64,000 nucleotides of DNA from assembly GCA_020636435.1 (NCBI GenBank), contig JACJXX010000001.1, positions 124,001-188,000 of the forward strand, in the 5' to 3' direction. The stretch is from Lewinellaceae bacterium. Its GTDB lineage: Bacteria > Bacteroidota > Bacteroidia > Chitinophagales > Saprospiraceae. The notes beneath the pieces are model-generated. The model searched no databases and was not told the DNA's origin. It was given only the letters and a program-made list of their open reading frames with translations. Position numbers and translations under genes: made by a program. How positions within the stretch are numbered: the stretch's first letter is position 1; each line of letters begins with the position of its first letter. This document shows positions 46,997-55,128 of the stretch, piece after piece.

Positions 46997-49906
46997 ATGA
47001 AAAAGTGCTGTATTTGCTACTTGAGTTTATGGATGTTGATGGCTATATTCCCGTTGGCCGCCTTCGGGCAGGGGTGGAAAAAGGCTTTGGAAACCGGAAG
47101 TGCGCCCATGTTCCCAACGGTAGCCATTGCTACTGAGGATGGGGGGTACGCCATAGGCGGTGGCTGGCAAAAACCACTCTCGAGCTTCGATGGTTTCATG
47201 CTGGTCAAAACCGATAGCCTGGGGCAGGTGCAGTGGCGGCGGCAGTACGAACGCCCCGGCGAGCGCATCCTTTTTGCCAATCTTCTCGAACGAGCCGGGG
47301 GTGGATTTTTGATGCTGGGCATGGACGCCAGCTTCTCCGGGCTGCGGATATTGCAAACGGATGCGGCCGGCAACGAGATGGGCTGGCAGGCGCTGGACAT
47401 AGGGGTTAACCTTTCTCCCCAGGTGGCGGCGGTCACGGCGGCGGGTACTTTCCTCTATGTCGACCTGCCGGCCGGCAATGGCTCGGCCCGCATCCTGGAA
47501 GTGGGTGCTTCCGGGCTGATCAACCCAACGCCGATCCTGCTGGATAGCCTCCCCTACCGCAAACTGAGCAGCGCTTTGTCCTTGCCGGACGGCTTCCTGA
47601 TAACCGGCGGGAATAATGTCTTGGCCGATAGCCTGGGGCAGGAACTGGCCGATCTTTTTGTGGCGAAGATCGGATTCGACGGCCAGCCCCAATGGGAAAG
47701 AACCTACCACTTGGAAGGCAATACGGTGGGGATCGAAATCATTCCCACCGCCGACGGCAATTACCTGCTCAATTCCAATTCTGCCTTCCCGGAGTCCATG
47801 CGCCTCACTAAAATAAGCCCGGATGGCCTGCTGCTTTGGTCCCAGGCCTACCTCGGCGATTTTTCTCTCGATTTCGGTATCGCCAGCCGCCGGCTTGCCG
47901 AATTGGCCAATGGCGATTATGCCATTATCGGCCAGCGATACGACCCCCTGCGCCGCCGGCCCATCGCCGTTCTGCACGTCACCGGCCCGGACGGGCAGCT
48001 GAAACGCACCCACCAATTCAGCCACGGCCTGCCGTTGCCAGATCCTCCGCTGGCCTGGGGCAACCTCCACGGCAGCTCTGTGCAGCCCATCGGAAACGGC
48101 ATCCTCTTCTCCGCCTCCAGCGCTGCCTTTTTCGACGCCAGCCAGCCTGGGGATACTACCGCTTACTTCCTGCTGGGGCGTACCGACAGCCTGGGCAATT
48201 TCAGCAGCAACCTGCTCCGCGGGCAGGTGCTATGGGATGAACAAGGCGACTGCCAGCCCGGCAATGACACCCTGGGCCTGAGCGGCTGGGTCGTAGAGGT
48301 GGAAGGGGCCTCGTCGGCCCTGGGCCTCACCGGGCCGGGCGGTTTTTTTGAAATACCGCTGGATACGGGCGCCTACACCGCCCGGGTGCTGGGCAACGCC
48401 TACTGGGAATCCTGCCAGGGAGAAGCGCCTTTCGGTTTTACAAGTGGTTACGATACCCTGGAGCTGGATTTTCCCGTCCGGGCGGAAGTAGATTGCCCCC
48501 TGCTGGAAGTCAGCCTGTCCGCGCCCTTCCTGAGGCGTTGTTTCGAGAATACCTATTTTGTCCGCTATTGCAACTGGGGGACAACGCCGGCGGAAGCGGC
48601 TTATGTGGAGGTTGAATTCGATCCACATATACAAGTATTGAGCAGTAGTGTGCCCTGGAGTTCCGTATCCGGGCAAACTTATACCTTTCCCCTGGGGGAC
48701 ATCGGGGTAGGAGCATGCGGCGCCTTTGAGGTACAGGTGTACTTAGATTGCGATTCCACCATCCTGGGCCAAACCCACTGTTCCAGCGCTCACATTTACC
48801 CGGACTCTTTCTGCCTGCCGCCCGATCCGCTGTGGTCGGGCGCCAGTATTGAAGTGACGGGCCGTTGCGAGCAGGATAGTGTTCGGTTTCAAATCCGAAA
48901 TGTGGGTAGCGGAGATATGGCCGTACCGAGGAATTACTTTGTCATCGAGGATGACATCATCATGATGGAGTCGCCTTTCCAACTGAATGCCGGCGAAGTG
49001 GCCCGGGTATTACTGCTGGCCAATGGATCCGCCTATCGCCTGGAGGCGGAGCAAGCCCCTGGCCATCCGGGCAACTCCAAACCCAGCGCCAGCGTAGTGG
49101 ACTGTGGAGGCTATTCCCCTCCCGGCTTTATCACTCAGTTTGAAGAAAACGATGGCGACCCCTTTGTTTCTATCGATTGCCAGCCCAACATCGGCTCCTT
49201 CGACCCGAATGACAAACAGGGCTATCCGCAAGGATTCGGCACGGATCGCCTCATCCATCCCAATACGGATATCGAATACCATATTCGCTTTCAGAATACC
49301 GGTACGGATACCGCCTTCCGGGTGGTGATCGAAGACCGCATCTCCAGCCACCTCGATTTGACTACTTTTCGGGCGGGGGCCAGCAGCCATCCTTATGCGG
49401 TGGACATCAAAGAACCGGACCTGCTTACTTTTACCTTCAGCCCCATCCAATTGCCGGACAGCGCTACCAACGAACCGGCCTCTCACGGTTTCGTCCGCTT
49501 CCGCATCAGCCAGCAACCCAACCTGGCAGACAACACCGTGATCAGAAACACTGCCGGCATTTATTTCGATTTCAACGAACCGGTGATCACCAATACGACC
49601 AGCCACCGGGTGAAACGGGGCTTCCCGGATGTGCAAATCCTGGGGCTGGAGCCGGGGCCGGAAGCCTTCCCGGTTAAGGTTTACCCCAACCCCTTTGACG
49701 GCTGGGCGACACTGGAATTGGAAGGCTGGGCGGGGAAAGCATTGCACCTTCAGCTTTTTGATAGCCAGGGGCGGCAGGTACTGCAACAACGTTCTCTTTC
49801 CGGTAGTTTTAATATTCGCAGAGAGCAGTTGCCCGGGGGGATTTTTTTCTTCCGGTTGCTGCAGAATGGCCGGTTGCTGGGAAGCGGCCGGCTGATCGCC
49901 CGATAA
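46997..49906 (+). CDS. Secreted T9SS type A protein with DUF7619-type domain
   Basis: The 969-residue protein has a signal peptide ('LSLWMLMAIFPLAAFGQG'). An N-terminal ~400-residue beta-propeller-like region follows ('PMFPTVAIATEDGGYAIGGG', 'LVKTDSLGQVQWRRQY', 'IPTADGNYLLNS'), then a carboxypeptidase-regulatory-like segment and paired Ig-like modules. A conserved 'GSFDPNDKQGYPQGFG ... IEYHIRFQNTGTDTAF ... GIYFDFNEPVITN' domain comes next. The end is a type A sorting domain ('VYPNPFDGWATLELEGW', 'LFDSQGRQVLQQ', 'LPGGIFFFRLLQNGR'). It is expected to be exported by the T9SS and anchored or released. Function unknown. Confidence 0.88.
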   Translation: MKKCCICYLSLWMLMAIFPLAAFGQGWKKALETGSAPMFPTVAIATEDGGYAIGGGWQKPLSSFDGFMLVKTDSLGQVQWRRQYERPGERILFANLLERAGGGFLMLGMDASFSGLRILQTDAAGNEMGWQALDIGVNLSPQVAAVTAAGTFLYVDLPAGNGSARILEVGASGLINPTPILLDSLPYRKLSSALSLPDGFLITGGNNVLADSLGQELADLFVAKIGFDGQPQWERTYHLEGNTVGIEIIPTADGNYLLNSNSAFPESMRLTKISPDGLLLWSQAYLGDFSLDFGIASRRLAELANGDYAIIGQRYDPLRRRPIAVLHVTGPDGQLKRTHQFSHGLPLPDPPLAWGNLHGSSVQPIGNGILFSASSAAFFDASQPGDTTAYFLLGRTDSLGNFSSNLLRGQVLWDEQGDCQPGNDTLGLSGWVVEVEGASSALGLTGPGGFFEIPLDTGAYTARVLGNAYWESCQGEAPFGFTSGYDTLELDFPVRAEVDCPLLEVSLSAPFLRRCFENTYFVRYCNWGTTPAEAAYVEVEFDPHIQVLSSSVPWSSVSGQTYTFPLGDIGVGACGAFEVQVYLDCDSTILGQTHCSSAHIYPDSFCLPPDPLWSGASIEVTGRCEQDSVRFQIRNVGSGDMAVPRNYFVIEDDIIMMESPFQLNAGEVARVLLLANGSAYRLEAEQAPGHPGNSKPSASVVDCGGYSPPGFITQFEENDGDPFVSIDCQPNIGSFDPNDKQGYPQGFGTDRLIHPNTDIEYHIRFQNTGTDTAFRVVIEDRISSHLDLTTFRAGASSHPYAVDIKEPDLLTFTFSPIQLPDSATNEPASHGFVRFRISQQPNLADNTVIRNTAGIYFDFNEPVITNTTSHRVKRGFPDVQILGLEPGPEAFPVKVYPNPFDGWATLELEGWAGKALHLQLFDSQGRQVLQQRSLSGSFNIRREQLPGGIFFFRLLQNGRLLGSGRLIAR

Positions 49907-49919
49907 GCGCCTTGTTTGG

Positions 49920-49952
49920 ATGCCGGGTTCCACAGCGCGGCTGGCCCGGCAT
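49920..49952. terminator. Hairpin between convergent genes
   Basis: ATGCCGGG (49920-49927) pairs with CCCGGCAT (49945-49952). It lies 13 bases after the T9SS gene stop and 22 bases before the stop of the convergent DUF302 gene, so it may serve both transcripts. There is no long U-tract on either side. Confidence 0.45.
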
Positions 49953-49974
49953 TCCAGGCAGGCTTTGAATGCAG

Positions 49975-50361
49975 TTACAACTCGTTGACCATCTCCCGCA
50001 GCCTCGACTGCACATTATGCGCAATATTGCCCAGGTCCTTATTTTCAACGGCCGACATGGAGGCGGCGGGGTCAACGGCCGCCACTTCCACGGTGTCTTT
50101 GTCTATCTGCTGGATGATAATGTTGCAGGGCAGCATCGTGCCGATCTTGTCTTCCGATTGCAGGGCCTGATAAGCAAAGTGCGGGTTGCAGGCGCCCAGG
50201 ATGAGATAGGGCCGGAAATCTTCACCCAGCTTCTCTTTGAAGGTCTTTTGAATATCGATCTCGCTGATGACGCCGAAGCCGTAGTTTTTGAGCGCCCCTC
50301 TGACCTGTCCGGCAACCTCTTGCATATTGCCTTTTACCTTCTTGCTAAAGTAGTATGCCAT
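49975..50361 (-). CDS. DUF302 domain protein
   Basis: The 128-residue protein matches DUF302: 'ALKNYGFGVISEIDIQKTFK', 'YLILGACNPHFAYQALQSE', 'IGTMLPCNIIIQQID'. The G-x-L-L-P-C-N motif with Cys and the C-N-P motif are characteristic. No signal peptide is present, so it is cytosolic. The biochemical role of the family is not established. It is divergent from pgi. Confidence 0.9.
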   Translation of the reverse strand: MAYYFSKKVKGNMQEVAGQVRGALKNYGFGVISEIDIQKTFKEKLGEDFRPYLILGACNPHFAYQALQSEDKIGTMLPCNIIIQQIDKDTVEVAAVDPAASMSAVENKDLGNIAHNVQSRLREMVNEL

Positions 50362-50579
50362 GTTGTTGATTTTGGTTGTTTCTTATGTATAAAACAAGTC
50401 CAGGCAAGCCAAAGATCGAAGGCCCAGCTGATTACCTGTGTCAGCCAGTATTGAAATTTAATTTCATGGGCAGGGGATAACCGTTTTGTGCCTGTTCGGT
50501 CAAAAAAGGTGAACGACATTACCAACATTTAGCAAATAAGCAGGATATTGCCTCTATTACCTTTAACTAAAGCCTGCCA

Positions 50580-52232
50580 ATGCTCAACCGACAAAATCCA
50601 ACCGAAACCAAAGCCTGGAAAAAACTGGACGCTCACTTTCAGCTCCTGAAAGAACGGCATATAAAGGAGTTCTTCGCCGAAGACCCCGAACGCTTCGAAG
50701 ATTTTTCTTTGAAATTCGAAGACATTCTGGTCGACTACTCCAAAAACCGGATCACGAAAGAGACGTTGAGCCTGCTGCTGGAACTGGCCGAGGAATGCAA
50801 AGTGGAAGAAAGCATTGAAAAAATGTTCTCCGGCGAGCAGATCAACGAGACGGAAGGCCGCGCCGTGCTGCATATAGCTTTGCGCAACCGCACTCAGATG
50901 CCCATCCAGGTGGATGGAAAAGATGTGATGCCGGAAGTGAACGCCGTTCTGCGCCGCATGGAATCTTTTTCGAACAAAGTCGTTTCCGGCAAATGGAAAG
51001 GCTATACGGGCAAGCGCATCACCGACATCGTCAACATCGGCATCGGCGGCTCCGACCTGGGGCCGGTGATGGCCACCGAAGCCCTGCGCCCCTACTGGAA
51101 GCCGGGCATGAACGTCCATTTTGTCTCCAATGTGGATGGCACCCACATTGCCGAAACGCTCAAGCGGGTGAACCCGGAATCCACGCTGTTCATCATCGCT
51201 TCCAAGACCTTTACGACCCAGGAGACGATGACCAACGCGCATACCGCCCGCAATTGGTTCCTGGAACAGGCCAAAGACGAGGCTCACATTGCAAAGCATT
51301 TCGTGGCGGCTTCCACCAACCGGGAAGGGGTGGCCCAATTCGGCATCGACACCAAAAACATGTTCGAATTCTGGGACTGGGTGGGCGGCCGCTATTCGCT
51401 CACCTCAGCTATCGGCCTGCCCATCGCCTGCACCATCGGCTTCGACCACTTCCGCCAACTGCTGGAAGGGTTTGACGTGATGGACATCCACTTCCGGGAT
51501 ACCCCGCTCAACCGCAATATTCCTACCTTGCTGGCCCTCATCGGTATCTGGTATAACAACTTCTTCGGTGCCGAGTCGGAGGCCATCCTGCCCTACGACC
51601 AGTACATGCACCGCTTCCCGGCCTACTTTCAGCAGGGCAATATGGAAAGCAACGGCAAGTACGTAGGGCGCGACGGGAAAAAGGTGGGCTACCAAACCGG
51701 CCCCATCATCTGGGGCGAGCCGGGCACTAACGGCCAGCATGCCTTTTACCAGCTCATCCACCAGGGCACCAAGCTGATCCCCTGCGACTTTATTGCTCCG
51801 GCCGTCAGCCACAACCCCATTGGCGACCACCACCCCAAGCTGCTGTCCAACTTCTTTGCCCAGACCGAAGCCCTGATGATGGGCAAAACGGCGGAAGAAG
51901 TCCGCGCCGAGCTGGAAAAGGAAGGCAAAACTGCCGAAGAGGTCGACTGGCTCCTGCCCTTCAAAGTTTTCGAAGGCAACCGGCCGACCAATTCTATCCT
52001 GTTCCAAAAGCTGACGCCCCGCGCTCTGGGCAGCCTCATCGCCCTCTACGAGCACAAGATTTTTGTGCAGGGCGTCATCTGGAACATCTTCAGCTTCGAC
52101 CAGTGGGGCGTCGAGTTGGGCAAACAGTTGGCCAAAAAAATCCTGCCGGAACTGGAAGGGGATGGCAAGGTGAAAAACCACGATTCTTCCACCAATGGGT
52201 TGATCAATGCTTACAAGCAGATGCGGAAGTAA
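50580..52232 (+). CDS. pgi: Glucose-6-phosphate isomerase
   Basis: This enzyme interconverts glucose 6-phosphate and fructose 6-phosphate. The 550-residue length is standard. Both family signatures are present: 'VGGRYSLTSAIGLP' (~residue 265) and 'FQQGNMESNGKY' (~350). Phosphate-binding and catalytic segments such as 'NIGIGGSDLGPVM', 'VSNVDGTHIAETL', 'SKTFTTQETMTNA' and 'GEPGTNGQHAFYQLIHQGT' follow. The gene is alone on its strand here and is followed directly by a palindromic element. Confidence 0.98.
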   Translation: MLNRQNPTETKAWKKLDAHFQLLKERHIKEFFAEDPERFEDFSLKFEDILVDYSKNRITKETLSLLLELAEECKVEESIEKMFSGEQINETEGRAVLHIALRNRTQMPIQVDGKDVMPEVNAVLRRMESFSNKVVSGKWKGYTGKRITDIVNIGIGGSDLGPVMATEALRPYWKPGMNVHFVSNVDGTHIAETLKRVNPESTLFIIASKTFTTQETMTNAHTARNWFLEQAKDEAHIAKHFVAASTNREGVAQFGIDTKNMFEFWDWVGGRYSLTSAIGLPIACTIGFDHFRQLLEGFDVMDIHFRDTPLNRNIPTLLALIGIWYNNFFGAESEAILPYDQYMHRFPAYFQQGNMESNGKYVGRDGKKVGYQTGPIIWGEPGTNGQHAFYQLIHQGTKLIPCDFIAPAVSHNPIGDHHPKLLSNFFAQTEALMMGKTAEEVRAELEKEGKTAEEVDWLLPFKVFEGNRPTNSILFQKLTPRALGSLIALYEHKIFVQGVIWNIFSFDQWGVELGKQLAKKILPELEGDGKVKNHDSSTNGLINAYKQMRK

Positions 52233-52395
52233 TAGAGTTGATGCGTTGGGACCAATCATGGGTTAAAAATAGCTCTTTTCTTCCCACACTGTGCCTTTTT
52301 TCGGTCGCGTCCGTACGGATGCTCCCTCAAAAAGCCTTCGTGTGGTCGAAAATAACTTATTTTTCCCACCATGCTGCCCCAACGCATCAACTCTA
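52233..52395. repeat. 163-bp palindromic element directly 3' of pgi
   Basis: Perfect 18-bp arms: TAGAGTTGATGCGTTGGG at 52233-52250 and its complement at 52378-52395. Further imperfect pairing continues inward (AAAAATAGCTCTTTT against AAAATAACTTATTTTT). The element begins on the base after the pgi stop codon. Its length is close to that of the unrelated palindromes at 2397-2561 and 56876-57035. Confidence 0.8.
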
Positions 52396-52444
52396 ATGGG
52401 CGTGTTCATAGTTCTGTGCTCACTTTTCTGAATAATCCCTTGCA

Positions 52445-53332
52445 TCACTGCCAGGGGCCATACTTTGTAACACTGAAAAAGGATTTCCCAGCTGTCCTGG
52501 GCGAAGCCGGAGAGTCGTAGCGAAAGAGCCCCATCCAACCTCCAAGCCAAAGCCTTCCTTCTCTATCTTCAAAAATGCACTGTATAGCCCCACTGGCAAG
52601 GCCATCCTTTTCATGGAAATTGGTTAGGGATTCTCCATCGAAACGGTACACCCCAAAACCTTCAATAGGAAACCAGATGCTGCCAGAGTTATCTTCATAA
52701 AGACTCCATACTTCAGTGCCACTATCCCTTTCTTTGGTGGGCATTTTGGTGAACGATGTTCCATCCCAATAACAAACCCCCTTATAATGAGTAGCAAACC
52801 AAATATTTCCGTCCTTATCTTCCAGAATATCATTTACATTATTATCAGGCAAGCCATCTTTCGTTGAAATGTTGGTTAAGGCGCCTCCCTGGCCGCCCGG
52901 CAGGCTGGCATCATAGATATAAGCGCCCCCGTTGGTGCCGAACCATATTTTTCCATGGCTGTCTTCCATGATGCTGTGGACTAATCTGGAACTTGTAACG
53001 CCTCTGTTCGTATCGGGCTCAGCCTCCGGAAGGTCAAAGGGCGTAAACACTTCCCCATTGAAACGGCTTGCCCCTTGCAAAGTACCTATCCAGATTATTC
53101 CTTTACTGTCTATTACTATACTCCAAACATCGTTGTTAACAAGGCCGTCTTTCTCGGTAAAATTGATAAATGATGCTGAGCCCGCCCTGAGCGAAGCCGA
53201 AGGAACATACTTGGTTAGCCCTCTTTCCGTACCAAACCAAACATTACCTGCTGCATCCTCTACAATAATGTAAATTAATGTAAATGAGTTGTAAATTTTC
53301 TTCGTGGCAAGAACCACCAAATCACCGCCCAA
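52445..53332 (-). CDS. Two-component-regulator propeller fragment, N-terminally truncated
   Basis: The 295 residues are propeller blades of the type found in hybrid two-component sensors: repeated 'D-x-x-G-N-(V/I)-W-F-G-T', 'FINFTEKDGLVNNDVWSI', 'SRLVHSIMEDSHGKIWFGT' and 'LEDKDGNIWFATHYKGV'. There is no signal peptide, no Y_Y_Y domain, no kinase and no ATG start (a TTG opens the frame), so it is a remnant or an odd solitary propeller. Short palindromic inserts interrupt the blades in frame, for example 'PSASLRAGSAS' encoded at about 53173-53202. Confidence 0.65.
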   Translation of the reverse strand: MGGDLVVLATKKIYNSFTLIYIIVEDAAGNVWFGTERGLTKYVPSASLRAGSASFINFTEKDGLVNNDVWSIVIDSKGIIWIGTLQGASRFNGEVFTPFDLPEAEPDTNRGVTSSRLVHSIMEDSHGKIWFGTNGGAYIYDASLPGGQGGALTNISTKDGLPDNNVNDILEDKDGNIWFATHYKGVCYWDGTSFTKMPTKERDSGTEVWSLYEDNSGSIWFPIEGFGVYRFDGESLTNFHEKDGLASGAIQCIFEDREGRLWLGGWMGLFRYDSPASPRTAGKSFFSVTKYGPWQ

Positions 53333-53389
53333 AATTCCCCATTTCCCCAGAAACCCCTATCTTTTACCCACTCAACAAAACCTTCAATT

Positions 53390-55117
53390 ATGAACGGCGG
53401 CCAGCTCATCGCCCAAGTCCTCCAAAACCATGGTGTCCAGCACCTCTTCACCCTCTGCGGCGGCCACATCGCCCCCATCTACGTGGAAGCGGAAAAGAAC
53501 GGCATCCAGGTGATCGACGTGCGGGATGAAGCCTCGGCAGTCTTTGCCGCCGATGCCACCGCCCGCCTCACCGGCATCCCCGGCGTAGTGGCGGTGACGG
53601 CCGGCCCCGGCGTCACCAACTCCATTACTGCCCTGAAAAATGCCCAGATGGCACAGTCGCCGGTATTGCTGCTCGGAGGAGCGACCGCCACCCTGCTGCG
53701 CAACCGGGGCGCCTTGCAGGACATCGACCAGATGGCCCTCGTCAAACCCCACGTCAAGTGGGCTACCATCGTGAAGCGGCAGCGGGAGATCGCTCCCGCC
53801 CTGAACCAGGCCATGCGCATCGCCCGCTCCGGCGTGCCCGGCCCGGTGTTTGTAGAATTGCCGGTCGACCTGCTGTACAACGAAGAGACGGTACGGGAGT
53901 GGTACGGCAAAAAGAATACTGCCGGCGCTTCTCTGATGGAAAAGATCATACAATGGTACATCAACCGCCACGTCAACGGCCTTTTCAGCGGCATGCAGGA
54001 CTACACTGTGCCCGGAGCAGAGAAGCCACAGGTTCCTGATTTTACCCAAACGGAAGTAAATGCGGTAGCCAGCGAGGTCAAGCGCGCCCGCCGCCCGGTG
54101 ATGATCATCAGCAGCGGAGCCATGATGGAGGCGGGAAATGCCCGAACGCTTTGCGCCGCCGTAAAGCGCCTGGGCATCCCGGTTTACCTCAGCGGCATGG
54201 CGCGCGGCCTTGCCGGCCACGTCAGCGAGGTGCAATACCGCCACAAGCGCAGAATGGCCCTCCGCGAAGCAGATTGCATCCTGCTGTGCGGCGTGCCCGT
54301 CGATTTCCGCCTGGATTACGGAAGCCACCTCAACCGCAAGGCGCGCAAGATCACCATCAACCGCAGCCGGGAAGAGCTGAAGAAGAACATCGCGCCTCAT
54401 AAGGCCGTGCTGGCCGACCCCGGCGCATTCCTCATCGGGCTGTCGGGAGCAGCGGATGCTTTTCCCGGCTGGGAAGATTGGAAACAGCAGCTTCAGAACA
54501 GAGAAGATGCCCGCGAAGAGGAAATCCTGCAGACGGCGAAGCAAACCATCGAAGGCATCAACCCCGTTGCACTCTTCCGGAAAATGGAAGCCCTCATCCC
54601 CGATAATTCCGTGCTGATCGCCGACGGCGGCGATTTTGCCGCCACCGCTTCCTACACCCTTCGCCCCCGCCGCCCGCTGGCCTGGCTCGACCCCGGCGTC
54701 TTCGGCACCCTGGGCGTCGGCGGCGGCTTCGCCATAGGCGCCGCCCTTCACTACCCGGATGACTACATCTGGATCATCTACGGCGACGGCAGCGCCGCTT
54801 ATAGCCTGATGGAGATGGACACCTTCAAGAAATATGGCATGAAAGTATGCGGCATCATCGGCAACAACGGCTCCTGGGAGCAGATCGCCCGCGACCAGGT
54901 GGCCCTGCTGGGCACAGATACCGCCACTACCCTGCCCCGTTCCGATTATCAAAAGGTAGCCGAAGCGTTCGGCGCTGCCGGCGAGCGGGTGGACCATTTG
55001 GAAGGCTTCGAAGGAGCTTTGAAACGAGCGATGGAAAGCATGGACAAGGGTATCCCCTATGTGATCAACGCCATCATCGGCTCGACGGACTTCCGGCAGG
55101 GAAGCATTTCGATGTAA
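53390..55117 (+). CDS. ThDP-dependent lyase, ILVBL/2-hydroxyacyl-CoA lyase 2-like
   Basis: This 575-residue thiamine-diphosphate enzyme has the three-domain order of acetolactate synthases. Its wording is closest to human ILVBL (HACL2): 'CGGHIAPIYVEAEKNGIQVI', 'AVTAGPGVTNSITALKNAQM', 'SPVLLLGGATATLLRNRGAL', 'GPVFVELPVDLLY'. The catalytic Glu lies in 'RDEASAVFAADA' (~47). The ThDP/Mg site is 'GDGSAAYSLMEMDTFKKYGM ... NN' (~464-492). HACL-type enzymes cleave 2-hydroxyacyl-CoA to an aldehyde plus formyl-CoA. It is followed after 11 bases by a CoA-transferase, supporting a CoA-ester substrate over acetolactate synthesis. Confidence 0.85.
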   Translation: MNGGQLIAQVLQNHGVQHLFTLCGGHIAPIYVEAEKNGIQVIDVRDEASAVFAADATARLTGIPGVVAVTAGPGVTNSITALKNAQMAQSPVLLLGGATATLLRNRGALQDIDQMALVKPHVKWATIVKRQREIAPALNQAMRIARSGVPGPVFVELPVDLLYNEETVREWYGKKNTAGASLMEKIIQWYINRHVNGLFSGMQDYTVPGAEKPQVPDFTQTEVNAVASEVKRARRPVMIISSGAMMEAGNARTLCAAVKRLGIPVYLSGMARGLAGHVSEVQYRHKRRMALREADCILLCGVPVDFRLDYGSHLNRKARKITINRSREELKKNIAPHKAVLADPGAFLIGLSGAADAFPGWEDWKQQLQNREDAREEEILQTAKQTIEGINPVALFRKMEALIPDNSVLIADGGDFAATASYTLRPRRPLAWLDPGVFGTLGVGGGFAIGAALHYPDDYIWIIYGDGSAAYSLMEMDTFKKYGMKVCGIIGNNGSWEQIARDQVALLGTDTATTLPRSDYQKVAEAFGAAGERVDHLEGFEGALKRAMESMDKGIPYVINAIIGSTDFRQGSISM

Positions 55118-55128
55118 CCAAAATCATC

